A DNA stretch of 64,000 bases from Dryomyza anilis (lineage: Eukaryota; Arthropoda; Insecta; Diptera; Dryomyzidae), in assembly GCA_951804985.1 (NCBI GenBank), contig OX638130.1:86151069-86215068 (forward strand). The letters run 5' to 3'. Positions within the stretch are counted from its first letter, which is position 1. Each line of letters opens with the position of its first letter. Shown here in pieces: positions 10,081 to 23,061 of the stretch. The translations under genes and the position numbers were made by a program. The notes below the pieces were generated by a model. The model was not told the DNA's origin. It was given only the letters and a program-made list of their open reading frames with translations, and ran no database searches.

Positions 10081-11539
10081 TGCTTTTTTTGTATTTTGCA
10101 ATTTTTTTTTAATTTTTGCGTACATTTTTGAAATGTTGCCGCCATTGCACTTTTGATGTTTTTCGAATATCGTTTGGATACAATTTTAATTTCACAGATT
10201 TATACGCGTTCGGGAGCTGCTAATCGTGTTTAAGCGAGGCTGCTTTAAAAATTGGACACTCGTGGCAAACGAGTGATGCGCATTCTCAATATAGAACTCC
10301 AACTCCGTATAGAATTCAACTCCTTCAAGTTGATAACTGCGGGGTAGAAGAAGTCTTTATTTGTGACCAAAAGATATTCATTTGATCTGCACCGTCTACG
10401 TTTCGTTGTCGTTGTTGTTTTTGTGATTATATAGAAATTGGTTATAAAGGAATTTCCAAAAAATATGTGTCAGAAATTAATTTCGTTACAAATTTGAGTA
10501 TAGGCAAAAGAATGACACAAAACTAGTAACTCGACCGCAGTTTGAGAGGTTTTTTTTTCTTCTGACAATCTGTTGGTTGATCTTCCCATTAAACAAAAGT
10601 ATTTGGCTTCTTTGTAAACATCTCTCAATATTCTCACAAATTACAGCTCTATGCTGTTAGAGCTCAAGTGTAATATGTCGTTAATGCACATTGACTGATT
10701 TGTGACAATATAAGGCATGTCAATTTCGAAATTTGAAACTGACAACTGATTTAATCAGTTTTCAATCAAAATTGTATCATTGCAACAATGCAGGTACTTC
10801 AACTGAGGTCGTCTTTTTTTTTTGGGTATACAAATCTTTGTTCGAAACAAAAGACTTGTATAACGAACCTGTTTGAATGTTTTTCTTAAAAAATTCTAGG
10901 TTTGATTTTGAAATTTTTTAAAGAAAGGTCGGTGTTATTGATGCCATTTGTGGGTTTATCTAAAATCATAGGCAACATGTTTTCATTGTTTGCGCGCATT
11001 TAAGCAAATGCAAGCATCCTTGATTTTGTACACATTTAATAAGGGGCAACACTTTGCTAATGCTTCAATAGCCTTATCGCAATATAGATGCTGACATTTT
11101 AAAAATATAATTTTGTTTTCTTTTTTCTTGGATGGTGCCTTTTATAGGGCCTTTTAAAAATGGTATGCATTTCAAAGTAGGATTTTTAGAAGATTTCATC
11201 TATTTTGAAATAATTTTATGGTTTCTATATGTTCAATATACTCATTAAATGTGCTCAGAGTTAAAATTTGAAGATTTTGGTATTTTTTCCAATATTTCAT
11301 ATTTTATTTTTAATTCTTTTCGCAATAAAGATTCTGGGTTAAAAAATATAATTTGATATTTTATTATACTTTTTGTAAATTGTATGAATTTCAAAATAAG
11401 ATTTTTAGTAGGTTCCATCTGTTTGGAATAAATTTCAAAGTTTCAATATTTTAAGTATTCATTTTTATAGGCATAACACATGATTTTGATGTGGTGTTTT
11501 ATTTCGAATTCTCGTATGTTGCACAATTTGAGGATAAAA
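10081..11539. other. A+T-rich stretch with a weak ~215-bp duplication
   Basis: No gene is seen. Two similar blocks start near 11155 ('ggtatgcatttcaaagtagg') and 11370 ('ttgtatgaatttcaaaataa'), each followed by 'atttttag' and a 'tccatct/ttcatct' phrase, so this is an old tandem duplication. Confidence 0.45.
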
Positions 11540-11860
11540 AAACTTGGACACTACAAGTCGTCCCCCAAAGATTTCTTCTCCGAGTCAACTCTTCCCTGAG
11601 ACTATTCTTCTCCAGACAATTCTTTCACAGAAAACTCTTTCCAGCTATAGAATAGTCAGGACAAAAAGACATAGGGTAAAATTTGACGCGAATGAATTGT
11701 TCGGAAGGGATTGTGCTCTGGGAAGACTTGTCGCACAAGAATTTTATCGGGGAAGAAATACTCTGGAAAGATTTTTTTCCGGGGATGAATTGTTTCTGAA
11801 TGAATTATCCGTGACTTTGAAAAAATATATATATTTTTAAGACACTCACGAAAGAAAATG
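11540..11860. mobile_element. Relic of the AATTCTTC-minisatellite module, inverted halves
   Basis: The first half repeats 'ttcttctccgag' or 'ttcttctccagac' variants. The second half carries the reverse form ('ggggaagaaatactctgg', 'ccggggatgaattg'). These short repeats match the 5' module of the element at 41095-44672. The halves are inverted relative to one another. No coding capacity. Confidence 0.45.
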
Positions 11861-11991
11861 CTCGAATCAAGAAAAATATTCACTAGTCATTTTTTGCTTG
11901 CATCGTTGTTAATATCTGCAACTCAAGATGAATATACGATTTTTCTGCATAGCCAAGTTGTTTTCGCTTTTCTGTAGTCATGTTTTAAATA

Positions 11992-13150
11992 CACCATGTC
12001 CAATATATTCTCATACACATTTAAATGTATATAGCTCGCTAATCGTTCATTGTATAATATTAATTTTTAATAGGAAGTAAAACTATATTTATTGATATTA
12101 TTTATAAAAACTGTTTTGAAATCACAGATCCTTTAAATTTTTTCACCAGCTTCAATCGTTTTTCAAATCCGTTGCAGGCAGCACGAACGGCATCCATTGG
12201 CATTTCATCCCATATTCGTTTATTAATTTCATAAATTTATCCAAATTTTTGTATTTGTAATTGTTTAATTTTTACATCATGTATGGCCAAACAATAAAAT
12301 CTAATGGATTCAAATACGGAGAGCTAGGAGGCCATTCATCCTTACCAAGAAAATCAGTCAAATTGCTTTTCAACCAGTTTTGAACTATTTTAGCTGTATG
12401 TGCAGGAGCACCGTCTTGTTGAAAAACATAGTACTCATCTCCGTACAAAATGTTGAGATTAGGCAAAAGAATCTTCTCCAAACCTTCAGTTTTATAATAT
12501 TCAGCGTTTACTTTGACTCCTTTAATGATAAAAGCTAACGGAATTTTTCCTCGTTTGCAAATAGCTCCCCATACCATCACAGAAACGGCACTTTGAAATC
12601 TTGAAACATGTTTTTGGTGAGCAGGAATATCTGTGATCGAAACAGACCAAACTCGATCATTTTGAGCATTGTGCGACTGCTCCAAGACAAAAAGTTTCTC
12701 ATCAGAGAAAATATACTCGTCACCACCGTGCCAAGAAATAATGTGAGACAGGATTTGAGGATTTCGTCTAATTCTCTCTTTGACAATCTTAATAACAGAT
12801 TTAGTTCTTACCGAACGATTTCGACCAGATCTTTTACGGTCATTAATAGAAGAGGTCTCCTTATATCTTCGTATGGTTCTGTATATAAAATCACGTTTTA
12901 CACCATGCCTTTTTAACTCCTTAAAAATGCTGCCTGCATTTTTTCCTTTTATAAATAGGTTTATTACGATTGCCCTAAATTATTTCATCGCTGATTACTA
13001 ATTAACACAATTTTACACAATGTCTATATTTTAGGAAATGATTGCCAAATTTTCGACGAATAAATTTTGACATTAAAAACTTTGCCAAATTTTTGACATA
13101 TAATTCTATGTTAATTACTGAAAGTGTATGAGAATATATTGGACACGGTG
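11992..13150 (-). mobile_element. Tc1/mariner element, maT-like (DD37D), internally deleted
   Basis: The ends are near-perfect inverted repeats of about 28 bp: 'caccatgtccaatatattct' at left and 'agaatatattggacacggtg' at right, each bordered by TA (11990-11991 and 13151-13152), the mariner target duplication. The element is 1,159 bp, shorter than the usual ~1.3 kb. It carries a transposase relic on the minus strand that lacks a central block. The well-kept ends suggest it was active in the not-too-distant past. It is inactive now. Confidence 0.9.
12272..12961 (-). pseudogene. maT-like mariner transposase, broken
   Basis: One frame runs open on the minus strand from 12961 to 12272, about 230 codons against about 340 in the family. 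The N-terminal part has a helix-turn-helix-like stretch ending in RKRSGRNRSVRTKS. It then jumps from IRRNPQ to a segment with the first catalytic Asp (IFSDEKLF), so the second DNA-binding helix set and linker are deleted. The second Asp is in QQDGAPAHTA. The third is in SPYLNPLDF, with 37 residues between the last two, which gives DD37D. Upstream of 12961 a one-base frameshift and an in-frame stop (ATG AAA TAA) separate the start. No functional protein is expected. Confidence 0.85.
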
Positions 13151-13151
13151 T

Positions 13152-13617
13152 ATATAGATAGATACACTAAGAGATAAATTGTCTGATGCATATCGAACAT
13201 CCAAATAAATAACAGAATCAGACGAATCATATGAAATAGCAACGAAGTTAACTTCTGCAACTCAAGATGAATATTTATTTTTACATTTTTACATTGTTTT
13301 CGTTTCTGTAGTCATAAAATAACAGACAAATTGCGTGATGAACATAGCAATTCAAATCACGATATAATAAGAGATACAAGCTTAAGAGATATAACTGAAA
13401 TCTTTCAGGTATAGACTAGTCTTGAAATGAATTTTTCTGGGGTTAGAATTGTCGCGTAAGAATTACCTCGAGAAAGAACCCAGCGGAAAAGAGGTGTCAA
13501 TTGCTTTAAAACTACCTATCACGTGATCGGTACCATTAGATTAACAACAGAATCTTGAAGACCAGTTCTGTGATAAGTCTATAGGTCTGCATAAGGAGAC
13601 GGATCGCGTCAATGCTA
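13152..13617. other. A+T-rich stretch, no gene seen
   Basis: Apart from the direct repeat at 13256-13312 there is a weak AATTCTTC-type phrase near 13440-13490 ('agaattgtcgcgtaagaatt'). No coding region was recognised. Confidence 0.4.
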
Positions 13618-13684
13618 AACATATATATATAACATATATATATAACATATATATATAACATATATATATAATATATATAACATA
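13618..13684. repeat. 15-bp AT minisatellite
   Basis: 'acatatatatatata' is repeated four times, then decays into TA repeats. Confidence 0.9.
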
Positions 13685-13760
13685 GTCACGAGATTTATTT
13701 ACACGCTGCAACTAATGCGTCTATAATACGAAGGTTGGTTTCATCATGAACGGGACTTAA

Positions 13761-14532
13761 AGTCGATCGGGGCCGACTATGGAATACTCTACACCTTGGT
13801 GGTTTAACGAAGGATATTTAATTGTATACCTAAATTTTAAAGTTCTTAATTATGCTGAACACACTCACTCTTATAATATTTTTCACATATCAGAAATGAT
13901 ATAAAACTCCTCATAATTAAAAAAACAAAAAATGATTAAACGCATAAAAAAAACTAATCGCAAAATATAGAAAAGTATAGAAAAATAAAAATACGTGAAC
14001 CCCGCCTATTTTTAAAACATTTATGAAGATTTTGAAGGCCTCCATTTCAAAGATTAGATATAAATAATATACGACTAAAATTTCCATTACAAAAAACCGA
14101 TAAATAATAAAAAAAAATTGTGGGCGGATCATTTTTATTACTGGAACACATATTTTTAAGTGAATTCTAAAAATATTTTTCAAATTTCATAACTATGTCT
14201 TGATAATACTTTTCGAGTTATTGGTTCCTAAATAGTTATATAAAGTTTACTTGTATGGGAGGTGGCCGTGTCTGTTGACCGATTTAGCTTATTTTCATAC
14301 TCAAATCCTATTTTCGTCTAAAAAATATTGTGACCAAATTTTATCGCATTCTGATATTTCTCAAGTTTCCGTGTATACGGACAGCAAGGCAGACGGACAT
14401 AGCTAAACGGACTCGGTAGTGATGCTGATCAAGAATATATATAGTTTTCCATACAGGACACGCATTATAAGGGGCGCTCCAATATCTGCACAAACTTAAT
14501 ATACCCTGTACCTCATATGTGAAGGTTATAAA
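13761..14532 (+). mobile_element. DINE-1/INE-1-like element
   Basis: It starts 'ggggccgactatggaatact' and ends 'gtacctcatatgtgaagg', with 'cagacggacatagctaaac' and 'gatcaagaatatatatag' before the end. Block by block it follows the copy at 55475-56200, including 'gggcggatca', 'gtatgggaggtggccgtgtc' and 'tttatcgcattctgat'. At 772 bp it is non-coding; opposite-strand frames are incidental. Confidence 0.7.
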
Positions 14533-14769
14533 CATGGGCTAATTTCGACTACGATCATGTAACAGTTTGAGTTATAACACGATAAAAATAAAATGATTAG
14601 TTCCCGGTCCATAATATATATCAATTTCAATAATATCTTATACGAGTGTCCCATTTTCGAAATCGTGCGAGAATTTTCTTTTTAATTTTTATGTTCGACT
14701 TTGTTTCAGTCCAAATAATTCTTACCACAAAAACGGCATGATAAACGGACAAGTTATATGGCCGTTAAG
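14533..14769. other. A+T-rich spacer
   Basis: No gene or repeat was recognised between the DINE-like copy and the tandem array. Confidence 0.4.
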
Positions 14770-15706
14770 ATCTGGCAATGATATTTTTCTCTCTAATATA
14801 AATACATTTCAAATAGGAGGGTCTATAACTTATATGTTTTGAATTCGAGACTTCGATTTCTACACACACAGAAATATACTGTTGAAAATCGACAGTACCA
14901 AGTGTTATTTAACTTTGAAAAAATCGACACTTTTCCTGGTCGTTTTTCTTTAAAAACTGTTAGACAACTCTTACTTTAAGAATTGAACGATGAGATTTCA
15001 ATGACAATTTCACATTTTAATGTTTATTATTTAAAATTAAAAACATACAATTTTAAAAACTAAAAAATACTAAATTGACCAAATAAATCTACACACGATT
15101 TAAACCACATAGAAGCGTACGGGGTAGTTTAAAATCCACGAAAAAGGCAAACAATAATGCAGATATCACGGTAAGCAGTAAATGAGTTATGACTGTTCTC
15201 CAGTCCTCAATGAGAATGTTGGCGAGATTTCCAACGGGTTGGTACAAAAATGTTATTCACTGCAAAAATACTCCTTAATACAATACAAATAAAAAGTGGA
15301 TAAGCAGACTCAACCTCATCGCCCAACCTCATCGCTCAACTTATTGCTCAAGTTCGTTATCAATGGATGATTGTTCGATCGCGCAATGATTCGTTAGTTT
15401 CAGTTTTGGATGATGCTTATCTGTAAAACTAGATAAGCATCATAAGGCGTCATATTCCGGAACTCCATTAGGTTATTGGAAATTTGTTCAGAAATCAACT
15501 GCCGGACATATTGTTTTTTTTGATAAGTTTTCGTATGGATGTTCCAAGGAGCCAACTGCAAAAAAAGTCCTTCTAGGCAAATACTATTTTTTTATAGCTG
15601 CTATACACATTTTTACAGATATTCATCCAAAAAGTTCAAGTTTGACGGAAGTGATTTTACCGAAATAAAAAAAGATACCACACCCCCTAAAAAAAAACCA
15701 AATAAA

Positions 15707-15924
15707 TACACACAGAAAAATCCACTTTTGGCATGAGGTTAATTGAACCAACGTTCAATTAGGAGGTTGGCACAACCTCATGCTTGCTGACTAGGAGGTT
15801 AGCACAATCTCCATCTTGCTGACTAGGAGGTTGGTACAACCTCCTAATCAACAAGTTTCCACAACCGAATAATCCGGTAGGGCAATTTAGTTGGTTGCCG
15901 CAATAAATCAGTTTTCTGTGTGTA
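15707..15924. mobile_element. GTTG-family MITE, 218 bp
   Basis: The tips are 'tacacacagaaaaatccact' and 'cagttttctgtgtgta'. Inside, 'ggaggttggcacaacctc' occurs in three variants, 15776-15843, each a small palindrome. It aligns with both ends of the copy at 36945-37716. No coding capacity. Confidence 0.85.
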
Positions 15925-16659
15925 TAACTTAACAAAAATTTCCATACTCACTCCCCTTGAACCCTCCAAAATGAAAAACCAATGAAAAATTTGTTTTTTG
16001 TGCGGTGGTCGGTAAAATGCACTTCTCGCCATTTTTGTCCAATGCTCTAGGAGCATTGAATCTTTGTTCCTTGGAACGGAATCATACAAAGTCATACTTG
16101 AGTCATTTTCCAAATGCGTCAAGTAGTCGAGTCAAATATATTTCTCTTTAAATGTGTATGTGTATGATATTAGTTTAACGGAGCTCAAATATTTTCAATT
16201 CATCAATATAGCGCGCTCATCTGACGATCATCATTTGAGTCCGATCAAAATTTGAGCGACGGGCGTTTAGCGAGTTGAGCTATTTCTTCCCGTTGAATTT
16301 AGAACATTCATCTAAATATTTTAATATCTATATATTTTATATTACTATTTTCATGGGATTCATATGCTTGGCGATGGTCAAAAATGTATTGCATCTGAGA
16401 GTCCTACCTTTGTATAAGTTGTGATAAATCCAAATTCATAAAATGAAAAACAAATGGTCTAAAGCACTCTAAATGGCAAACATAAATAAATTTATTTCTA
16501 TTTTTATTACCATTTGGTTGATTAAAAACTCAAATTATTTGTCTTTAATAATAAATAAAATATATACAACTTGTTGTAGTAAAAACGGTATTTTCTACTT
16601 TATATGTATTAGATGATAAAACGTAAAAAGTGGGCTTTTCTAAAATATTAAAAGCTTCA
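15925..16659. other. A+T-rich stretch, no gene seen
   Basis: No coding region or RNA gene was recognised. It lies within the 14861-17619 element. Confidence 0.4.
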
Positions 16660-17460
16660 ACTAGAGATGGGCGCGTTCCTGTTTTTGAAGGCACGGACAA
16701 CGCACGGGCACGCCGATAGGTGACACGCACGAGCCCGACGAGTAAATATACAGGCACGCACGAGAAGCAAGATTAAACACGGGATTTTAAAAGCCACGAA
16801 GAAACACGGAAAAATACGACAAAACACGGAAAAACACGAAAAAAACCGTAAAAACATGAAAAAACAAGCGAAACGTGTAAAATAATACCGGAACCGTTTA
16901 AATTTTTAGAACCAGAATCGTTATTAAAAATGTATTGAACCGGAACTGGAATCGGAACATATATATATTTTCTGGTTGGAATCGGTACCGCTATTTTAAA
17001 AATATCGGAACCAGAACCGGAACAGATATTATAGTCCCTGTCAGTGAACGCAAAGAACCAGAATCGGAACCGTTAATAAAAATGTATGGAACCGGAATGA
17101 AAACCCATTTACTTTCTTGGTTGGAACCGGAATCGGAAGCGGAACCACAATTTTAAAAATCTTCGAACCGGTACCGATATTCCAATAGGTTTCAGTCCCT
17201 GTAATAAATAATTCAAAATTAAAGTTTGATACTGTTTTATTCTCTTAAATCCATAAGTAAAACTAAAACAACAGATTTTTAAGAAAATATTAAAATACCA
17301 TGAAATTTTCAGGAGCTGGAAGTAAGAGTTTTTTTAATTGCGCGTGTCTGATTTTGGAGGTACGGACACGTACGGGCACGACAGCATCTAGCACGCACGG
17401 AGATTTGCACGCACGAACTTAGGTTTTCGGGCGTGACACGAAAAAAAGCACGGCGGATCG
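16660..17460. mobile_element. GGAACC-rich block between CACG-rich direct repeats, hAT-like relic
   Basis: The centre (16885-17215) holds many 'ggaaccgga/accggaac' motifs and ends 'ggtttcagtccctg', which recalls hAT ends (CAGGGAC...). It is bracketed by CACG-rich blocks in direct orientation: 'ggcacggacaacgcacgggc' near 16690 and 'ggtacggacacgtacgggca' near 17358. Similar GGTTCC-rich DNA forms the long inverted repeats at 20537 and 26140. Assignment to hAT is inference. Confidence 0.4.
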
Positions 17461-18300
17461 ACAGTAGCTACTGTTAGCTGAATATATGACACATAGGCTA
17501 CACGACACTTTCTACTGTCGTTTTAACACTTTTTCGACAGTAACTTACTGACGGCTCTATTTCAACAGTAGAAAGTGTCGAAAAACAGCCCAAAACGACA
17601 GTACATTTCTGTGTGTGTACTTTATGTATCGAACTATTTTTGGGAACTAAAAAAAGCTATAAAATATGCACATGTAGACTTCAAGACTATATTTTCTCTA
17701 GTATGGTCTACTGGGAGGGTTAAAGCTCACATATTTTGAATTCGAGACTATTTCTTCTTCAGTTTAAGAAGTTCTTCCACAAAATCATTCCTTAAGGTTT
17801 GTTTTAAAAGATGTTTTAAATATTTTACTTGGTAAGTAACGAACTATTTCTGGGACGAATAAAAAATAAGAATAAGAATTCCAGACTATAGTTTTATCTA
17901 GTATGATTTATCGGTCTACTGGGAGGGAAGTAAACCTCATATATTTTGAATTAAAGACGATTTCTTCTTCAGTTCACGAAGCTTTTCTACATAGTAATTA
18001 ATAAAAGTTTCTTTTCAAAGATATTTCAAATGGTTTACTTTACTATCAAACTATTTTTGGTTGCTATGAAGCAATAAAATATTTGACTTTCAGACTATTT
18101 TTTTCTCTAATATCATTTACTGGTCTACTGGGAGGGTAGTATATCTCAAGCATTTTGATAATCTACGATTTCTTCTTCAGTTTAAAAAGTTAGCTTCATT
18201 AATTGTTAATCTTAAGGTAATTCTAAAAAGCTACTGCGTATGTATTTCAAATAACGAATTATTTTTGGTATCTATAAAAAAGCTATAAAATAGGCTCTTT

Positions 18301-19060
18301 TTAAATTTCGTTAAAAATTCAAATTCGATACTATTTAGAATCCAATAAATGCTAAATAGCATTTAATGTATTATTTCTAATAAACATAAAACCTCAAAAG
18401 CCAAATGCGCTTCTTTGAACATTTTTTATAGCCTCCAGACGACATTATGTCTTTAATAAAAAAACTAAAAAAAAATAAAAAAACATAAAAATTGCATTTA
18501 TTTAAAGACATTTATCTAAAGCTTTTTATATTAAAGCAAAGATAAACATTGTTGAATGCATTTTTTTATTACAACATTCTATGTGCAACAGTAGCACCCT
18601 GTAAATATGGAAAAACCATATGAAACAGGTTTAGGTTACACAAAACAATCAAAAACCAACTGCCGGAAAATGTGTCATTTTTAAATAATTTATGATTCTT
18701 TTTTTTTTTTTTTTTGGAGGCTGCAGCACAAAAAACACATTTAAAGACCATAAAATGAGCTACAGAAATAAAAATGCAACGAAAAATTTTTCATTAATAA
18801 AAAATACGCCTCATTGTTTGAGATGGCCGGGCTGGCAAGAATAGGCACGGCCAAGAAGGCACACAAGGTGATAAAGTTTTGGCCATTAAACACACGGCTA
18901 CCGAAAGAAGTATCGTTCGCCGATAGTAGATGGAAATGAATAGAAATTCTTAATTGACAAACGAACGCAGATACAATGATTTGATAGCACAATAAAAGGT
19001 TGATACAGAGAGAGAAAGGGGGCCCCGTTGGAACTAGAAAAATTACACACCAATTCATTT
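18301..19060. other. No gene seen; GC-richer part from 18740
   Basis: 18301-18740 is A+T-rich with A/T runs. 18740-19060 is less biased and may be single-copy DNA. A 105-codon minus frame (18741-19058) is hydrophobic but has no recognisable motif, and I do not call it a gene. Confidence 0.3.
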
Positions 19061-20530
19061 TTCAAAAGAGCCTATGTCGTGTCATAGGGTACACGACTGG
19101 TATAGCAAAGCATGTTCATTGAATGCCACCGGAGCGAGTAATTTAGTTAAAATATAATTTATGATCACTGTCACTTGGCTAACAATCGTCATTGAATGGT
19201 TGACCAAGAGTCACCGCGGCGACGCAATAGCAACTCCAGAGGTCACTCGCCTTCGAAGGGTATTACGAAATATTGAAAGATTGAAAAAAGAAAATGCATT
19301 TTCATTCATTATCAGGTGCATTTTTGTGCCTTTTTTTTTGTAACCAGTAGGTGTCATTGACAACCAGGTTGTGACATAAATTATCACAAGCATTACAATT
19401 GGTGCGACGCAACAGGAAGGAAGTGTCCTGCGCCATTGTTAGTTGTGCGCTAATTGAGTTGGTGTCTTTTCAAACTTCTCTGCTCTTCCCGTCATTTGAG
19501 GATTGTCACAATAAGGTTAGGTAACTGTTGATGACGTACCTGTCGCACTGCAACTGTCACCGGGTCTCTTTTTCAAGTTTTGTCTCGGCTACTGTTGGGA
19601 AAATGTTCGGTGGGAATCATTGTGCGTAGCTGTGGGAATTTGGCATTTCGCGTGCAAACAAACGTTTGCGGAAATCGAGAGGAAGTTGTCGATTCGGCAG
19701 TTGTTGTCAATGAAAAATTGTCACCAACCTGGGTGTTCGCGACTAGCAGAGAATAGGACCTCATGCGTTGCCAAAACCTCAGAGATTCGAAACAAAGATT
19801 TTGTGAAAGAAAAGTAGATCAGGAAGAAAATTGTGCTAGAATTATGCAGTTGAAGATGAGAATGGTGAAAGTGAGGGACATAGTAATAGATAGTAATAGA
19901 AAGATGGTGATAGTTTCGGAAATGTTGCTTGTGATGGAGAGGTTGATAAAGATATTGAGCAAACAGTGGAAAAGGTTAGGGACAAGGTGATGTAGCTAAT
20001 AATAGAGAAAGTGTTAGAAAAGGTAAGCAAGATTGTCAGTTCCATGGTGACGGAGAACATGTGATAGAGAAATGGATGTCCGCGGGATAATAGAATCTCA
20101 TGCGTTGCCAAAGCCCCAGTGTTTGGAAACAAAGATTTCGTTGGAGTAAGAAAGGTAGATCAGGATGAAAATTTAGCAAGAAAAGCAAATACTGTCATTT
20201 GCTGTTTCAGCGGAATCCGGCGCTTTCCTCAGTTCAGCAAACATTTTTGCTATATTGGCAACCTTTTTTGGTACTGTTACAGACTTTTTATTTTGAGTGT
20301 ACGGTAAATGGAGCTGTGACGAATATTGTAATAGAAATGGTAATGGAATTAATAATGGATAAGACATATAGATATAAATATGGTGATGAAGATAAAAAAT
20401 GGATACTATTATCCTGGTTGTATATCTAGGTGTTTTGTGATAGTTTTGAATATAGTAATAGCGATAAAAGTAATATTGGTGATAAAGATCTATGATAAAG
20501 TTGTTGATGAGCAAGTGAAAGAGTAGGCAA
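19061..20530. other. Mixed-composition stretch with a ~338-bp spaced duplication
   Basis: Two related blocks begin 'ctcatgcgttgccaaa' near 19759 and 20098 and continue through 'aacaaagattt' and 'gtagatcagga'. Around them are many 'gatagt/aatagaa/gatgga' phrases that look like an old simple repeat. Frames here overlap on both strands and have no motif. The part from 19060 to 19760 is GC-richer and may be single-copy. Confidence 0.4.
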
Positions 20531-20885
20531 GGGACATGGAAAAAAATGGTTCCGATACCAGTTTCGGTTCTTAAATTATTTTTTATTTGGGTTTCAGTTC
20601 CGGTTCTATAAAAATTAAAATAACTATTCCAGTTCCCAGTAATGGTTCGAGGTCTGGTTCCACAAACATGCCCAAAAACGCAATATTAATATAACTATTT
20701 TTTATTTTTATGTAAAAAAGTAATAAAATTTAAAGTGGAGTATATAAGATCAGAGTAAAAACAACGATATTGTTGTTATAGTCGGTTTAAACGATACCTT
20801 ATTCCATTTTGAATTGTCCCAATGAATAACATTTTCTCAATTGGGAATATTTGATATGTTTCGTCTGCAAAAAAATGGTTGCATA

Positions 20886-22044
20886 GAAAATTCTGGAAAG
20901 AACGTTAGTTTTGAAAATGGAGATTGTATTTTAATTGGTTATGAAGATACAACTCAGTAAATTTGACATTTTTTCCTGAAAAATTGTTAAAAACATTGTA
21001 AAAAATCCAAAATTCATCCGATTTTAAAAATTGTTTTGTTTTTGGAATGCTTACAACAAGATCTAAAGAAAATGTGCTCAGTTTAGAAAAGATATAGATA
21101 TAGACATGAACATGATTTTTTTTTTTATTTTTGAAGATTATACATTACATATTTATACATAGATTGTACATTTTATCATCAAATCAAAATATTTCTATGG
21201 AACATTTATAAACAATTAACACATAGAGAATAAACTGAAAACATGTTTTAAATATCTCCAGTGGTTTAGTATATATAAAATTATAAATTCGTTTTTTTTT
21301 TTGTTTTTTTGGATAATTGGACTTATACGCAAATCTTCGTAATAATTTTTCTGCTTCAGTAACATATATTTTTGTTATATTTTTTTGATAGATAAAATTA
21401 CTGAAAATCTTTTAAATGATAAAATTTATCCAAAATATATTTAACTAATCTGGCAACAATGATCAAAAATAAAGTTTTAAATTTTTTTTTTTTAACTTTG
21501 ACCTCCTGCAGAAAAGTTAACAAAGTCCAAAGTCAAAATTTAAGTGAACAATTTTAAAGATGAATTATTTCTACGTATTTTTCACTTTTACCTTTTTTTT
21601 GCTCGGCGAAGAATATGTGCAGAACAACATATTTTTCAATAATACTTATTTTTTTAAGCGACTTAGATTAAAACCGTTATATCTCATTTTATAGTATATA
21701 TTCTTAAAAATGTTTTAATAAAGCATAAGTATATTAATTAGTATATATTTGGTAAAAGTTTCATCATGATAAAGTTAATACTTATTTAGATATATTTAAT
21801 CAAATTTAAAGTTTTTTCATTGCCCTGTTATTATTTTATATCTTCTTCTGCTTTTTCAAAAAAAGTGTTCAGGATCTATATATAGATTGGCCTCATATTC
21901 ACCACATAGCTTCCTTGAAATCTCTGCTTTTCAATGATGCCAAACATTAATATATTTACTTTACATATGTGTGCAATATGACATATTAATTAACATCATG
22001 TTTCATCAAAATTTCGTATTTTTTAAAATTTTATTTTGAAATAA
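20886..22044. other. A+T-rich interior, no gene seen
   Basis: There are long A/T runs and no coding region or RNA gene. Confidence 0.4.
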
Positions 22045-22174
22045 ATATTTTCATATAAACTCAATTGATATTTCATGGTATTTTATAGTATTCAATGGTA
22101 TTTACCGATTAAAATAATAAATTATCCTTTTGATTAATTTCAATAGTAAAAAAAACTATTAATTTTATGGTATT
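22045..22174 (+). mobile_element. Fragment of the 223-bp ACACCCAG MITE
   Basis: 'ttcatataaactcaattgat', 'tatagtattcaatggta', 'gattaaaataataa' and 'caatagtaaaa' follow the order of 40537-40759. The tips are lost or too diverged to place. Confidence 0.65.
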
Positions 22175-23061
22175 AAGATAATAGAGATAAAAATGTTTGT
22201 AATGACGGCGTTATGAAAATGTCGATAGAAATAATACAGACGAAAAAGTGTCCCATGATGAATTTGATGGTAATGAGCCCAATTATTCTAAAAACGTAGA
22301 TTGTCTTGAAGATGTCGATGTAGTAAGTTGTGTAAGGTTAAATTAAATAATCAAATACAAAAAAAATATAAATTATTTAAAGGTCAAAGTTCATCTCTTG
22401 CTAACAATTAAATTCATCACTGCGAAGCGTACGAAAATCACAAAGGAATCCAGTTTTCCCCGCTTATTAAATATTCATAATTTTAGTGTCATACGTAAAA
22501 TAGTAGTAACTATGGTTTATTGTAGAAACCAAACCTATATAATGTGTATAGATAGGGTCGGTCTGCATTAACAACTTTTTATTATTGGCCATAATGGCTG
22601 CTCAACTTGCTGCTGTTAAAGACCGGTAGCTGTGCGATGGTAGCGGAACCGCGCACAATCGTGTTATGGAATGCATTTTAATTAAAAATTTATTTAAATT
22701 TTATATTACAAAAACAAAAAATAACTCAGTAACAATGGCGGCTATAATAACAACAACACAATCAACAGACTATAAAAAGTTATCAGAGACAGTGCTATAA
22801 AACGACAAAAATCTACTAATTCGATTAATATAATTGGTTTTTTTTTTGTTGAAAGAAGTAAAAAATTCGTATAAAACAAAATCTATAAAACTTTTTTTTT
22901 TAAATATCTTTTATTTAAAAAAATATTTATAAAATACTTAAAAAAGATATATACTTTTCGTTTTAGAAAGTATCTGGCAACTATAAAATAAATTTGTATC
23001 TGATTTGTTGCTTCTTAATAACGTTGGCTAAGTCATTTTTTTATAAAATTTTATAAAATGT
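22175..23061. other. A+T-rich interior, no gene seen
   Basis: No motif was recognised except homopolymer runs. Confidence 0.4.

Larger units (their letters stand above)
11918..13312. repeat. Direct repeats flanking the mariner element
   Basis: 'ctgcaactcaagatgaatat' followed by 'gttttcg' and 'tttctgtagtcat' occurs at about 11918-11982 and again at 13256-13312. With the mariner removed the two copies are about 177 bp apart, so the element landed in an old tandem duplication. Confidence 0.75.
14861..17619. mobile_element. TACAC-ended element of the CGACAGTA type, with nested elements
   Basis: The left tip 'tacacacacagaaatatact' and right tip 'cagtacatttctgtgtgtgt' are inverted repeats, continued inward by 'gacagta' motifs and 'gtcgttttaaca/aagtgtcgaaaa'. 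It contains the GTTG MITE at 15707-15924 and the GGAACC-rich block at 16660-17460. No transposase is recognisable. The span may be one element later enlarged by insertions, or two related ends that happen to bracket it. Confidence 0.55.
14770..18300 (+). repeat. ~208-bp tandem array, split by a 2.8-kb insertion
   Basis: Units carry 'gaactatttttgggaac', 'gtctactgggagggt', 'tattttgaattcgagac' and 'tttcttcttcagtttaag'. Starts are at about 17631, 17841, 18049 and 18256, spacing 207-210 bp. A partial unit before the insertion (14770-14860) has 'aggagggtctataact' and 'ttttgaattcgagact'. The element at 14861-17619 sits between that partial unit and the rest. Confidence 0.8.
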
